Under the pieces are notes generated by a model. It ran no database searches, was not told where the DNA came from, and worked only from the letters and a program-made list of their open reading frames with translations. DNA of 46,193 nt from positions 1 to 46,193 of the forward strand of contig DASXIC010000101.1 of NCBI GenBank assembly GCA_036498205.1, read 5' to 3'. Both the position numbers and the translations under genes were made by a program. Every line of letters starts with the position of its first letter. Positions within the stretch are counted from its first letter, which is position 1. The DNA is from AV69 sp036498205. Its GTDB lineage: Bacteria > Verrucomicrobiota > Verrucomicrobiia > Chthoniobacterales > UBA10450. Shown here piece by piece: positions 1 through 8,447 of this stretch.

Positions 1-1
1 G

Positions 2-1297
2 GTCGAGGCGGTCCTGGTTGAGGAAAAGATCGAGATCGAGCGAGAGTTTTTTCTTTCGTTTGCCATTGACGACGCTGCTCGCGCACCAGTGATCATTTTT
101 GCCGCCGGCGGTGGCACCGGAATTGAACAGCGTGCCGAGTCGACGCGACGGATTGCATGCGACGTAAAGAGCGGACCGTCGGACTCGGCGCTGAATGAAG
201 CCGCTGGTTCGTGCGGTCTTTCATCGAACCACGCGAACGCACTGGCCGAATCGATTCGAAAATTGTTTACCGCGGCACGAAGCGTTGAAGCGCGGTCACT
301 CGAGATCAACCCGTTGGTGTTGACCAAGTCCGGCGAATTCGTCGCCGCCGATTGCCGCATAACCATCGACGACTACGCTGTGGCGCGACACCCAGAGTTG
401 AAAATTGAGATCGCGCGCGAGTTCGATCATCCGCCAACCGCTCTCGAACGCGTCGCCTACGCGGTCGAGCAAAACGATCATCGCGGGACCTTCTATTTCG
501 CGCAGCTAGCCACGACGGCCGCCAAAGATTCGAAAGGTCTCGTCGGGTTTCACGGCGCCGGAGGTGGCGGGTCGATGATGTCAATGGATGCGATCGTGAA
601 TGCGGGATTTAGCATCGCCAATTTCACCGACACTAGCGGCAATCCCTCCGCCTCGAAAGTTTATCGCGCCGCCCGGATCATTCTGGCCCAGCCGGACCTG
701 ATCGGGTATTTTGGCTCCGGCTCCGGTGTGGCGAGTCAGGAGCAATACTGGTCGGCATACGGGCTGGCCAAAGCATTTTGGGAACTCGATCTCGATATTC
801 CGGCGGTGATTCGCCTGGGTGGCAACACGGAAGATCGGGCGGTCGATATTCTGCGGCGAATGTCCGGGCTGCTCCAGGCTCCGATCGAGGGATATCGTAA
901 GACTGATGCGCCGGCAGCAATCGCTGCGCGTTTTGCGGAACTTGTCGCCGGTGCGGGCGGCACAAAATGGAAACCGCGCCTTCCGCGTCTGCCGAAATTC
1001 GTCAAGGATCGATCGGCGACCAAGCTTCCCGTAAAAAATGGTCGGGTATGGATCGACTCTGAGCGGTGGACGAAGATTCGCACCGCAGTCGAGACGCACT
1101 CAGGCGGATTGATCGCGGATCGGGCGGGTATTCCGACCGTTTCGGGGCTGGCAAGCGACGAGTTCGCTAACAAAGATTCCGAGTTGCTCGCCTGCGATGT
1201 CGAATGCCGTCTCGCCGGAATCGAGGGCTTTTATTTGGAATTGGATATTCCGGGTTTGGACGAATTGATGGAGGCGCGCATTAAATGGCGATCTTGA
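2..1297 (+). CDS. ATP-grasp acyl-CoA ligase, succinyl-CoA synthetase beta-like / ATP-citrate lyase small-subunit-like (5' partial)
   Basis: The frame is open to the left edge, so the N-terminus lies outside the window; the first in-frame GTG (89) is inside a conserved block and is not the start. The visible N-terminal part matches the end of the ATP-grasp domain of succinyl-CoA synthetase beta (VLVEEKIEIEREFFLS, then a glycine turn GGGTGIE, then EINPLVL). The CoA-ligase domain follows, with FHGAGGGGSMMSMDAI and a VIRLGGN motif near the end. About 110 further residues form an extension not usual in succinyl-CoA synthetase beta. The protein should bind ATP and Mg and, with the next gene, make an acyl-CoA thioester through a phosphohistidine. 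The next gene starts 13 bases before this stop, so the two are translationally coupled. Substrate (citrate, homocitrate or similar) is inferred only from neighbours. Confidence 0.85.
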   Translation, partial: VEAVLVEEKIEIEREFFLSFAIDDAARAPVIIFAAGGGTGIEQRAESTRRIACDVKSGPSDSALNEAAGSCGLSSNHANALAESIRKLFTAARSVEARSLEINPLVLTKSGEFVAADCRITIDDYAVARHPELKIEIAREFDHPPTALERVAYAVEQNDHRGTFYFAQLATTAAKDSKGLVGFHGAGGGGSMMSMDAIVNAGFSIANFTDTSGNPSASKVYRAARIILAQPDLIGYFGSGSGVASQEQYWSAYGLAKAFWELDLDIPAVIRLGGNTEDRAVDILRRMSGLLQAPIEGYRKTDAPAAIAARFAELVAGAGGTKWKPRLPRLPKFVKDRSATKLPVKNGRVWIDSERWTKIRTAVETHSGGLIADRAGIPTVSGLASDEFANKDSELLACDVECRLAGIEGFYLELDIPGLDELMEARIKWRS

Positions 1298-2997
1298 TCG
1301 ACGAGACCAAGCGCGTTCTCGTGCAAGGTATTACCGGCCGCGAAGGCCAGGCGCGCACCCGGCTTATGCGCGAATACGGAACAAAAGTCGTCGCGGGAGT
1401 CACCCCGGGCAAAGGCGGCCAGACCGTTCTTGGTGTACCGGTGTTCAACACTCCGCAGGAAGCAGTAAAGGCTCTGGGAAAAATCGACATCTCCGTGCTT
1501 TTCGTTCCCGCGGCCGGCGTGAAAGATGCAGCTATTTCCGCGATTGAGGCCGGTATCAAACTGACGGTGCTCGTGCCAGATCGCGTGCCCGTTTGGGATG
1601 CAATGGAGATCGCGGCGGCGGCCAAAGCGAATGGGGCGATGTTTGTCGGACCTAATACGCTCGGCGTCTTGAGTCCAGGGAAAGCTGTTGTGGGTATGAT
1701 CGGCGGCCGGGCGGAAAGTGCGAGGCAATGGTTTAAAGCCGGTATTCCAACCGGTGTGGGAGTGATCAGTCGTTCCGGCGGTATGGCTTCCAGCACGGGT
1801 TATTATCTGGGACAGGCGGGCGTGCGCATTTCAACGATCGCCCACATTGGCGGTGACGCAGTTCTTGGAATTCGTATTCCCGATGCGGCACTGATGTTTG
1901 AGGCCGATTCATTCACTGAAGCAATCGTGATTTTTGGCGAAATCGGTTCTTCCCAGGAAGAGGAACTCGCGCAATTGATTCGCAAGCGGAAAGTGACAAA
2001 ACCGGTGATCGCATACATCGGCGGCAAGGCAGCACGGGAAGGAACGCGCTTCAGTCATGCCGGCGCAATCATCGAAGGTGGCCGTGGCACGCATGCCGGG
2101 AAGGTGAAAGCTTTGCGTGAGGCTGGTGCGACTGTGGTGGATGCGTTTGGCGAATTGCCGGGTGCGGTAGTTGAAATTCTTAAAAGAACGAAAGGACAAG
2201 CGTTGATGAGTGAAACGGACAAGAATGCCGTTTGGAATACCGCGATAACCCGCATTGAGCCCAACCGGGTTGCGGTTCGCGGATACGACATCGCCGAGCT
2301 GATGGGACACGCGTCCTTTGGAGCGGCGGTGTATTTGATTTTGACCGGCGAATTGCCGTCGCCTTCGATAGCGCGCTTGATGGATGCAGTGCTGGTGGCG
2401 TCGATCGATCATGGCGCCACGCCCCCAAGCGCGTTGGCCGCGCGGACTGTCGCATCTACCGGTGCATCGCTCAGCGCGTCGGTGGCAGCCGGCATCATGT
2501 CGATCAATCGCCATCACGGCGGCGCTATTGAAGATTGCGCCCGGCAATTGAAGACCATCGCCGAGGGCGCCAGGAATGACTCTATTTCCATGGATGAAGC
2601 CGCAACGCGCACACTCGCGGCAATGAAAGAAGCAGGCCATCGAATGCCGGGATTTGGTCATCGATATCACACCAAAGATCCGCGCACAGCCAGGCTGTTC
2701 GAGCTGGCGCGCGAAGCCGGTGTAGACGGGCCGCACATCAAAGCTGCGCGAGCTGTGGAAAAATCTTTCGCGGATGCCAAAAAAACGCTTCCGATTAATG
2801 TGGATGGCGCTATCGGAGCAATCCTGGCCGATTTAGGGGTGAATCCGGCAGCATTTAACGGCATTTTCATGATCGCCCGAACTCCCGGCCTCATCGCCCA
2901 TGTTATCGAAGAACAGGCGCGTGAGAGACCGATGCGCCGAATTGATCCGGTTAATCATGGTTACGACGGACCTCCTCCTCGAAGCGTTCCCAAATAA
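1285..2997 (+). CDS. Acyl-CoA ligase alpha / citryl-CoA lyase fusion (ATP-citrate lyase large-subunit-like)
   Basis: This 570-residue protein has the layout of the large ATP-citrate lyase subunit. Residues 1-300 are a succinyl-CoA synthetase alpha-like CoA-binding and ligase region, with VQGITGREGQ near the N-terminus and the phosphohistidine loop SHAGAII (His258). Residues 310-570 are a citrate-synthase-fold lyase with NRHHGGA (His410/411), GFGHRYH (His459) and NVDGAIG (Asp507), the expected catalytic set; the final block NGIFMIARTPG resembles ATP-citrate lyase rather than true citrate synthase. Expected reaction: ATP- and CoA-dependent cleavage of a citrate-type acid into acetyl-CoA and a 2-oxoacid. 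Human-type ACLY would release oxaloacetate; with a homoaconitase and lysine genes nearby, homocitrate giving 2-oxoglutarate is an alternative. A GGAG lies about 12 bases before the ATG. Confidence 0.88.
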   Translation: MAILIDETKRVLVQGITGREGQARTRLMREYGTKVVAGVTPGKGGQTVLGVPVFNTPQEAVKALGKIDISVLFVPAAGVKDAAISAIEAGIKLTVLVPDRVPVWDAMEIAAAAKANGAMFVGPNTLGVLSPGKAVVGMIGGRAESARQWFKAGIPTGVGVISRSGGMASSTGYYLGQAGVRISTIAHIGGDAVLGIRIPDAALMFEADSFTEAIVIFGEIGSSQEEELAQLIRKRKVTKPVIAYIGGKAAREGTRFSHAGAIIEGGRGTHAGKVKALREAGATVVDAFGELPGAVVEILKRTKGQALMSETDKNAVWNTAITRIEPNRVAVRGYDIAELMGHASFGAAVYLILTGELPSPSIARLMDAVLVASIDHGATPPSALAARTVASTGASLSASVAAGIMSINRHHGGAIEDCARQLKTIAEGARNDSISMDEAATRTLAAMKEAGHRMPGFGHRYHTKDPRTARLFELAREAGVDGPHIKAARAVEKSFADAKKTLPINVDGAIGAILADLGVNPAAFNGIFMIARTPGLIAHVIEEQARERPMRRIDPVNHGYDGPPPRSVPK

Positions 2998-3009
2998 ATT
3001 AGAACCCTC

Positions 3010-3606
3010 ATGACAACAAAACGCACTAACTACGACGTCAACGAAATCGCCGAACTCTTTCCCAGCCTGATGAAGATTGGCGATCAATCGCTGCGTGAAC
3101 GAGTGGCCGCGGTCTGGAGCGAAGCCATCATCACGGGTTGCGGGGGGAAGGGCTGGACCTTTGATGAACTTCGCGCCGTAAAGTTCACGCTCCTGGCCGG
3201 AGACATCGATATGACTTTCGTTGAGCATCTCAATTCTTGCGCGCGGCAATGCATTGCCATCGCGGATGTGCTCGAAAGTTCCTTTCGCTGCGGTATTCCC
3301 GTTCAGCGCGATTATCTCATCGCCGGCGCGCTTCTGGCCGATGTCGGCAAGCCGCTGGAGTATGACAAGGACCCTTCAGGCAAGGTCATCCAAGGCACGT
3401 TTGGGCAGCAGCTGCGGCATCCATTTAGCGGGGTCGCGCTGGCCTACAAGCATGGCATCCCGGGCGAAGTCCTGCACATCATCGCCACTCATAGTCACGA
3501 GGGCGACAAGGTGGAGCGATCGATCGAGTCGATTATTTTCCATCACGCCGACTTCGTGGATTTCGACATTGCCAAGGTCCTTGGCAAGCGCGCCGCTAAG
3601 AAGTGA
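3010..3606 (+). CDS. HD-domain protein with degenerate HD motif
   Basis: A 198-residue protein with an HD-hydrolase fold: an early helix with His (FVEHLNSC), the region where HD proteins carry HDxGK, and later His-rich helices (THSHEGD, FHHADFVDFD). The signature itself reads LLADVGK: Ala110 stands where the metal-binding His is expected, followed by Asp111. A classical two-metal phosphohydrolase site is therefore probably incomplete. The gene begins 12 bases after the lyase fusion and sits between metabolic enzyme genes of one strand, so it is probably co-transcribed. A role in regulation, or binding of a small carboxylate or nucleotide, is possible; the sequence does not decide. No signal peptide or membrane segment is visible. 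Confidence 0.8.
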   Translation: MTTKRTNYDVNEIAELFPSLMKIGDQSLRERVAAVWSEAIITGCGGKGWTFDELRAVKFTLLAGDIDMTFVEHLNSCARQCIAIADVLESSFRCGIPVQRDYLIAGALLADVGKPLEYDKDPSGKVIQGTFGQQLRHPFSGVALAYKHGIPGEVLHIIATHSHEGDKVERSIESIIFHHADFVDFDIAKVLGKRAAKK

Positions 3607-3666
3607 TTCTAAAGTAGTTGATGGTTCAGAGTTGATTGTTGAGAGTCTGTTATCCAGAGAATTGAT

Positions 3667-5655
3667 ATGGGTCTAACGCTCGTCGAGAAGATCGCAGCAC
3701 GACACGCTGATGGACTAGCGTCCGGAAGCGTCGTGCGCGCCGGAGATTTTGTTTCGATTCGTCCCCGCCATGTGATGACGCACGACAACACCGGAGCCGT
3801 CATTCCGAAGTTCAAGCAGATTGGCGCCACCGCGGTCGCCGATCCGGCGCAGCCAGTGTTCGCAATCGATCACGACATTCAAAATGTGACGCCGAAAAAT
3901 CTGGAGAAGTACGCCAAGATCGAGGCGTTCGCTCAGGAGCATGGAATCGATTTTTATCCGCCAGGCACCGGCATCTCGCACCAAGTGATGGTGGAACAGG
4001 GCTATGTGGTTCCTGGCTCCCTGGTTGTGGCCAGCGATTCGCACTCCAATTTGTACGGTGCCATGGCTGCGCTCGGCACGCCGGTCGTGCGAACTGACGC
4101 CGCGAGTATTTGGGCGACGCAAGTTACATGGTGGCAAGTCCCCAAAGTCGCCAAAGTGGTGCTTAACGGAAATCTATCATCGGGCGTCACTGGCAAGGAT
4201 GTGATCATCGCGTTGTGCGGACTCTTCAATAAAGATGAGGTGCTCAATCACGCTGTTGAATTTGCAGGCGATGGCGCGAGCAATCTTCCCATGGCTGCGC
4301 GCATGACGATCGCCAACATGACGACCGAGTGGGGCGCGCTCGCTGGCGTCTTTCCATTCGATCAGGTCACGGTGGATTATTTGCGCTCGCGGGTTGGTCA
4401 GTTCACGGATCCCAAACGTCCGGGAACCCGCGGCCCCAGGAGTCGTTCCGGTTACACCGATGCCGACATCGATGCCTGGTGGAATAATCGAGGTGCGCTC
4501 AGTGCCGATAAGGACGCGAACTATGCGATCGAACTTGAACTTGATCTGGCGACGGTGGTGCCACACGTGTCCGGTCCGAACGAAGTGAAGACAATGGTGT
4601 CGCTGCCGGAAATACAGCGGAAGCATGTGCCCATTCAAAAGGCATATTTATTGTCCTGCGTGAATGCCCGCTTCGAGGATTTGCGGGACGCGGCGGAGGT
4701 GGTGAAAGCACGTGGCGGACACGTTGCCGATGGCGTTGAATTTTATCTGGCACCGGCCAGTGCCGAGGTTCAGGCGAAGTCCGAGTCCACTGGTGATTGG
4801 CAAACGTTGATAGACGCGGGCGCCATTCCGCTGCCGCCCGGTTGTGGGGCATGCATCGGCCTCGGTCGCGGTCTGGTGCAAAAGGGTGAAACCGCGATCA
4901 GCGCGACCAATCGTAATTTCAAAGGTCGCATGGGCGACCGCGATGCGCTGGTCTATTTGGGTTCGCCTGCGGTGGTGGCGGCCAGCGCGTTGGCTGGATT
5001 TATTTGCGCGCCAAAAGATTTCGCCGAGCGGGCCGCGGGCACGGCAATCCGGCGCGGCGAAAAGAAAACCCAGACAGGGGGTTCGGTTGAGATCATTGCC
5101 GGCTTTCCCCCGAGCGTGAGCGGTCGCATTCTCTTCGTCGATAAGGACAATTTGAATACGGACGGCATTTACGGCAGCAAACATACTTACCGCGACGATA
5201 TGACGCCGGAAGAAATGGCCGGGGTGACATTTGAAAATTACGATCCGAACTTCAACACCCTCTATAAAAAAGGCGACGTCGTTGTCGGCGGACTGAACTT
5301 TGGCAGTGGCTCGAGTCGCGAGCAGGCGGCCACAGCGCTCAAATTCAAGGGCATTCCGTGCGTCATCGCGGCCAGTTTTTCCGAGACCTACAAGCGCAAC
5401 GCGTTCAATAACGGGTTCGTCGTGTTCGAGTGCCCCGAATTGGTAACGCACTTACGCGGCACCTTAAAGGATCGCATGCCTACTACGGTCGCGCCGGAGG
5501 TCACGATTGATTACCGCAAATCCATTCTGACCCTCGACGGAAAATCGTTCGCCTTTCCGCCGCTCAGTCCAGCGGCGCAGGAATTGATTGTGGCTGGCGG
5601 CGCAGAAAATCTGGTCGCCTCTCGGCTGCGTGCGAAGCCGCAACAAGCAGCATAA
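3667..5655 (+). CDS. Single-chain homoaconitase / aconitase-family hydro-lyase, fungal Lys4-like
   Basis: The 662-residue protein carries the large aconitase domain and the swivel domain in one chain. [4Fe-4S] ligands are Cys331 (SCVNAR), Cys393 and Cys396 (PPGCGACIG). Blocks such as VMTHDNTGAV, DHDIQNVTPKNLEKY, GTPVVRTDAASIWAT, LCGLFNKDEVLNHA and NMTTEWGAL match my memory of yeast homoaconitase Lys4 far better than mitochondrial aconitase or LeuC; the swivel domain has NFGSGSSREQAATAL. Lys4 interconverts cis-homoaconitate and homoisocitrate in the alpha-aminoadipate lysine pathway. No homocitrate synthase is present in the window. The neighbouring lyase, dehydrogenase and PrpD-like genes suggest use in the opposite direction. 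It could still act on citrate or on another chain length. Iron-sulfur family is certain; substrate is inferred. Confidence 0.85.
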   Translation: MGLTLVEKIAARHADGLASGSVVRAGDFVSIRPRHVMTHDNTGAVIPKFKQIGATAVADPAQPVFAIDHDIQNVTPKNLEKYAKIEAFAQEHGIDFYPPGTGISHQVMVEQGYVVPGSLVVASDSHSNLYGAMAALGTPVVRTDAASIWATQVTWWQVPKVAKVVLNGNLSSGVTGKDVIIALCGLFNKDEVLNHAVEFAGDGASNLPMAARMTIANMTTEWGALAGVFPFDQVTVDYLRSRVGQFTDPKRPGTRGPRSRSGYTDADIDAWWNNRGALSADKDANYAIELELDLATVVPHVSGPNEVKTMVSLPEIQRKHVPIQKAYLLSCVNARFEDLRDAAEVVKARGGHVADGVEFYLAPASAEVQAKSESTGDWQTLIDAGAIPLPPGCGACIGLGRGLVQKGETAISATNRNFKGRMGDRDALVYLGSPAVVAASALAGFICAPKDFAERAAGTAIRRGEKKTQTGGSVEIIAGFPPSVSGRILFVDKDNLNTDGIYGSKHTYRDDMTPEEMAGVTFENYDPNFNTLYKKGDVVVGGLNFGSGSSREQAATALKFKGIPCVIAASFSETYKRNAFNNGFVVFECPELVTHLRGTLKDRMPTTVAPEVTIDYRKSILTLDGKSFAFPPLSPAAQELIVAGGAENLVASRLRAKPQQAA

Positions 5656-5705
5656 TTTCGGATTTTCGCATGCCCTCGTCTTTTCTAATAACACTATTCG
5701 CAAGC

Positions 5706-5757
5706 CACGGCGCTCTGTTGCCGTGTCGTGCAAGAAGCGCCTCGACAGAGCGAGGCG
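5706..5757. repeat. Two adjacent intergenic hairpins upstream of the dehydrogenase gene
   Basis: In the 165-base gap between the homoaconitase and dehydrogenase genes there are two perfect short inverted repeats: CACGGC (5706-5711) paired with GCCGTG (5720-5725), and CGCCTCG (5738-5744) paired with CGAGGCG (5751-5757). Neither is followed by a T-tract, so they do not look like intrinsic terminators. They may be part of a dispersed palindromic repeat or affect message processing inside the operon. The rest of the gap shows only a weak AAGGA about 14 bases before the next ATG. Confidence 0.55.
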
Positions 5758-5820
5758 GCTGCAGCTCACTTATCGCGGCTGCTTCAGCATTGAATCTCAA
5801 TTAAGGAAAAACACACCTCA

Positions 5821-6978
5821 ATGGCTAAATACAAAATTGCTTGGATGCCTGGTGACGGAGTTGGTCACGATGTCATGGAGGCGGCGCGTCTGGTGCTGGA
5901 TCGGCTGAAACTCGACGCCGAGTATGTGCCCTGCGATATCGGTTGGGAGTTTTGGTGCAAGGAAGGTAACGCGCTTCCAGATCGAACGGTAGAAGCGCTG
6001 AAAGGAACTACCTGCGGTCTCTTCGGCGCCATCACCAGCAAGCCGCAATCCGAAGCCAAGGAAGAACTGGCTCCGGAGTTGAAAAACAAGGGGCTGGTTT
6101 ACTTCTCACCCATTGTAGGGCTGCGGCAGATGTTCAACCTGCACACCAACATGCGGCCTTGTAAAAGTTATCCCGGCAATCCGCTCAATTTCCGCGGTAA
6201 TAAGATCACGAATCCGAGCGGCGAAGATGTCCCGATCGATCAGGTTGTCTTCCGTGAAAACACCGAAGGCATGTACGGTGGCGTTGAGTTCTTTCCATTA
6301 CCCGAGCCGGTCTATACCGCACTCTGTGCCAACCCGAAGATGAAGAAATGGAAAGACAAGGCCGGACTGGAAAACATCGCTCTCTCCACCCGGATCATGA
6401 GCAAGCAAGGTTGCACCAACATTTGCAAGCAAGCCTTCGAATTCGCCAAGAAAACCGGACGTAAGCGCGTCACCCTGATCGAGAAACCAAACGTGTTACG
6501 AGAAACCGGCGGCTTGATGATGCGCTGCTTTCGTGAAGTGGCGAAGAGTTATCCGGACATTCGCGCCGATGACGCGAATATCGACGCTATTTGCATGTGG
6601 ATGTTCAAGAATCCGCAGGATTACTCGGTCCTGGTGGCGGAAAATATGTTTGGCGACATCGTCAGCGATTTATGCGCCGGCCTGGTGGGTGGGCTGGGGT
6701 TCGCGCCCAGTGCCAATCTTGGCGACAACTACGCCGTATTCGAACCAACGCACGGATCGGCACCGAAATATGCCGGGCAATACAAAGTCAATCCAATCGC
6801 GATGCTTTTGACGGCCAAGCTGATGCTGGACTGGCTCAAAGAGACCGAAATGGCCGCGCGTCTTGAGACGGCGATCGCTCGTGTAATCAAGGAAGGCAAG
6901 GTTCGCACCTACGATATGGGTGGCAAAAATTCTACCATTGATGTGGCGAAGGCAATCGCCGACTACGCCACTTCATAA
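5821..6978 (+). CDS. Isocitrate/homoisocitrate-type beta-decarboxylating dehydrogenase, NADP-type motif
   Basis: This 385-residue protein belongs to the isocitrate/isopropylmalate/homoisocitrate dehydrogenase family: MPGDGVGHDVM at the N-terminus, RENTEGMYGG, the conserved Lys/Asp metal region, and the cofactor loop HGSAPKYAGQYKVNP. Lys316-Tyr317 in that loop correspond to the Lys-Tyr pair that binds the 2'-phosphate of NADP in E. coli Icd, whereas NAD enzymes usually have Asp-Ile there, so NADP use is likely. The substrate-recognition segment (LRQMFNLHTNMRPCK) fits neither textbook Icd nor LeuB, so isocitrate versus homoisocitrate is undecided. It lies between the homoaconitase and the PrpD-like gene. 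The reaction would be oxidative decarboxylation, or reductive carboxylation of 2-oxoglutarate or 2-oxoadipate. Confidence 0.85.
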   Translation: MAKYKIAWMPGDGVGHDVMEAARLVLDRLKLDAEYVPCDIGWEFWCKEGNALPDRTVEALKGTTCGLFGAITSKPQSEAKEELAPELKNKGLVYFSPIVGLRQMFNLHTNMRPCKSYPGNPLNFRGNKITNPSGEDVPIDQVVFRENTEGMYGGVEFFPLPEPVYTALCANPKMKKWKDKAGLENIALSTRIMSKQGCTNICKQAFEFAKKTGRKRVTLIEKPNVLRETGGLMMRCFREVAKSYPDIRADDANIDAICMWMFKNPQDYSVLVAENMFGDIVSDLCAGLVGGLGFAPSANLGDNYAVFEPTHGSAPKYAGQYKVNPIAMLLTAKLMLDWLKETEMAARLETAIARVIKEGKVRTYDMGGKNSTIDVAKAIADYATS

Positions 6979-6998
6979 ACGCGGAGAAGAGAAACTGT

Positions 6999-8447
6999 AT
7001 GTCATCTCATCCAACAGAATCGAAACGTCTGCTTTCGCACATTATCGCCGAGTGGGCCTGTTCCCTGAAGTACGAGCATCTTTCGCCAGAAGCGATTCAA
7101 GCGGCGAAGTTATTCTGGTTCGACTCCATCGGTTGCGCGCTTGGCGGCAGTCAGCAGGATGACGCGAAAATTTTGCTGAAGCACTATCGCTCCATGGCCG
7201 GTCGCCGTGGCGATTCGTCTGGTGGCAGCGCGACCGCCTTTGTTTCCGGCTTCAAGACCAATCCGGTCGACGCGAGTTTTTTGAACGGTCACATGATCCG
7301 CTCCATGGATTACAACGATATTTATTGGAAAGCCGATCCGTGTCATCCGAGCGATCTCATTGCGGCGCCGCTGGCCTTGTGCGAAAGCGAGGAATTAAGC
7401 GGTAAAGATCTGATCCTGGCTACCATTATCGCCTACGAAATTGAAATGCGGCTCTGCGAAATTGGCCGACCGGGCGTGCGCGAATATGGCTGGCATCACG
7501 CGACTTTGAGCGCGTTCGCGGCCCCGATCGCGGCGGGCCGGGTTCTGAATCTCAAGCCTGAACAAATGGTCTCGGCCATCGGGATCAGCGCGTCCCGAAC
7601 ATTTTGCCCAGGTGCGGTGACGGCAGGCAAGCTGACAAACATGAAGAACACAGTCGATCCGTGGGCGGGGCGCATGGGGGCTGAGAGCGCGCTGCTTGCG
7701 CGCGACGGATTTTCCGGTCCCGAGCACATCATCGATGGCAAAGAAGGTTTGTTCGCAGTGTTTCATCATGTGCAATACAAAGGACAGCCGGCGACGTTCG
7801 ACGGTGAGGCGTTGGTCAAAGATCTGCCGAACTCAACGGCGTCTCATTACCGCATTCTTGATTGCGGGATGAAAAGTTTTCCAATCGAAGCCCTCAGTCA
7901 CGCGCCGCTCACCGCCATGATGAAGACGGTCAAGCAACACAACATCAAGTCGGACGACGTCAAAGAGATCAAAGTGGAGGTTATTGCTCGTGCCGCCGAT
8001 ATTCTGGGCGATCCGCACAAGTATCGTCCGGACTCCAAAGAAACAGCCGATCATTCCCTGCCCTATTGCATGGCCGCCGGATTGGTTGACGGCATGGTGA
8101 CGCCGCTTCAATTCAAAGAGGAGCGCGTGCTCGATAAGTCGCTCATTCCAATCATGGACAAGGTGAAAGTGGTCGCGAACGAGGAGTTCGAAGCCCTCTT
8201 TCCCAAGTTCCAGCCGAGTCGTGTGACAATCACCACGAACAGTGGCCAGTCACACTCCACGCGGGTCGATGTTCCAAAGGGTGACCCGCGCGATCCGATG
8301 ACCGAGGAAGAAATCGCGGTAAAGTTCATCGCACTCGGTGGCGATGTTATCGGCAAGGATCAATGCAAAAAGTTGCAAAGTTTCATCATGAGTATGGAGA
8401 CTGCCAAAAACCTCGACGGACTCTTTGAACTGACCACGGCTGGGTAG
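6999..8447 (+). CDS. MmgE/PrpD family protein (2-methylcitrate-dehydratase-like)
   Basis: A full-length 482-residue member of the MmgE/PrpD family, recognised from the N-terminal helical domain, the NGHMIRSMDYNDIYW block, GWHHATLSAFAAP and GKLTNMKNTVDPWAGRMGAE. Known members dehydrate 2-methylcitrate without an Fe-S cluster (PrpD) or decarboxylate cis-aconitate (the IRG1 type). The gene follows the dehydrogenase by 20 bases and has a good GGAGAAGAG ribosome site. In yeast, homoaconitase needs a second enzyme for the first dehydration of homocitrate; this protein is the natural candidate for that role here, by analogy with PrpD working beside aconitase in the methylcitrate cycle. That is inference. 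The stop codon TAG lies inside the first bases of a palindromic repeat. Confidence 0.88.
   Translation: MSSHPTESKRLLSHIIAEWACSLKYEHLSPEAIQAAKLFWFDSIGCALGGSQQDDAKILLKHYRSMAGRRGDSSGGSATAFVSGFKTNPVDASFLNGHMIRSMDYNDIYWKADPCHPSDLIAAPLALCESEELSGKDLILATIIAYEIEMRLCEIGRPGVREYGWHHATLSAFAAPIAAGRVLNLKPEQMVSAIGISASRTFCPGAVTAGKLTNMKNTVDPWAGRMGAESALLARDGFSGPEHIIDGKEGLFAVFHHVQYKGQPATFDGEALVKDLPNSTASHYRILDCGMKSFPIEALSHAPLTAMMKTVKQHNIKSDDVKEIKVEVIARAADILGDPHKYRPDSKETADHSLPYCMAAGLVDGMVTPLQFKEERVLDKSLIPIMDKVKVVANEEFEALFPKFQPSRVTITTNSGQSHSTRVDVPKGDPRDPMTEEEIAVKFIALGGDVIGKDQCKKLQSFIMSMETAKNLDGLFELTTAG

Noticed and set aside
2..6978. Reductive TCA cycle for autotrophy
   Set aside because: ATP-citrate-lyase-like and isocitrate-dehydrogenase-like genes fit, but no 2-oxoglutarate or pyruvate ferredoxin oxidoreductase is seen and the hydro-lyase looks like homoaconitase. 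I kept it only as an alternative.
2..8447. A standard 2-methylcitrate cycle cluster
   Set aside because: The PrpD-like gene fits, but there is no methylisocitrate lyase, and the synthase-like domain is fused to a CoA ligase and carries ATP-citrate-lyase end motifs.
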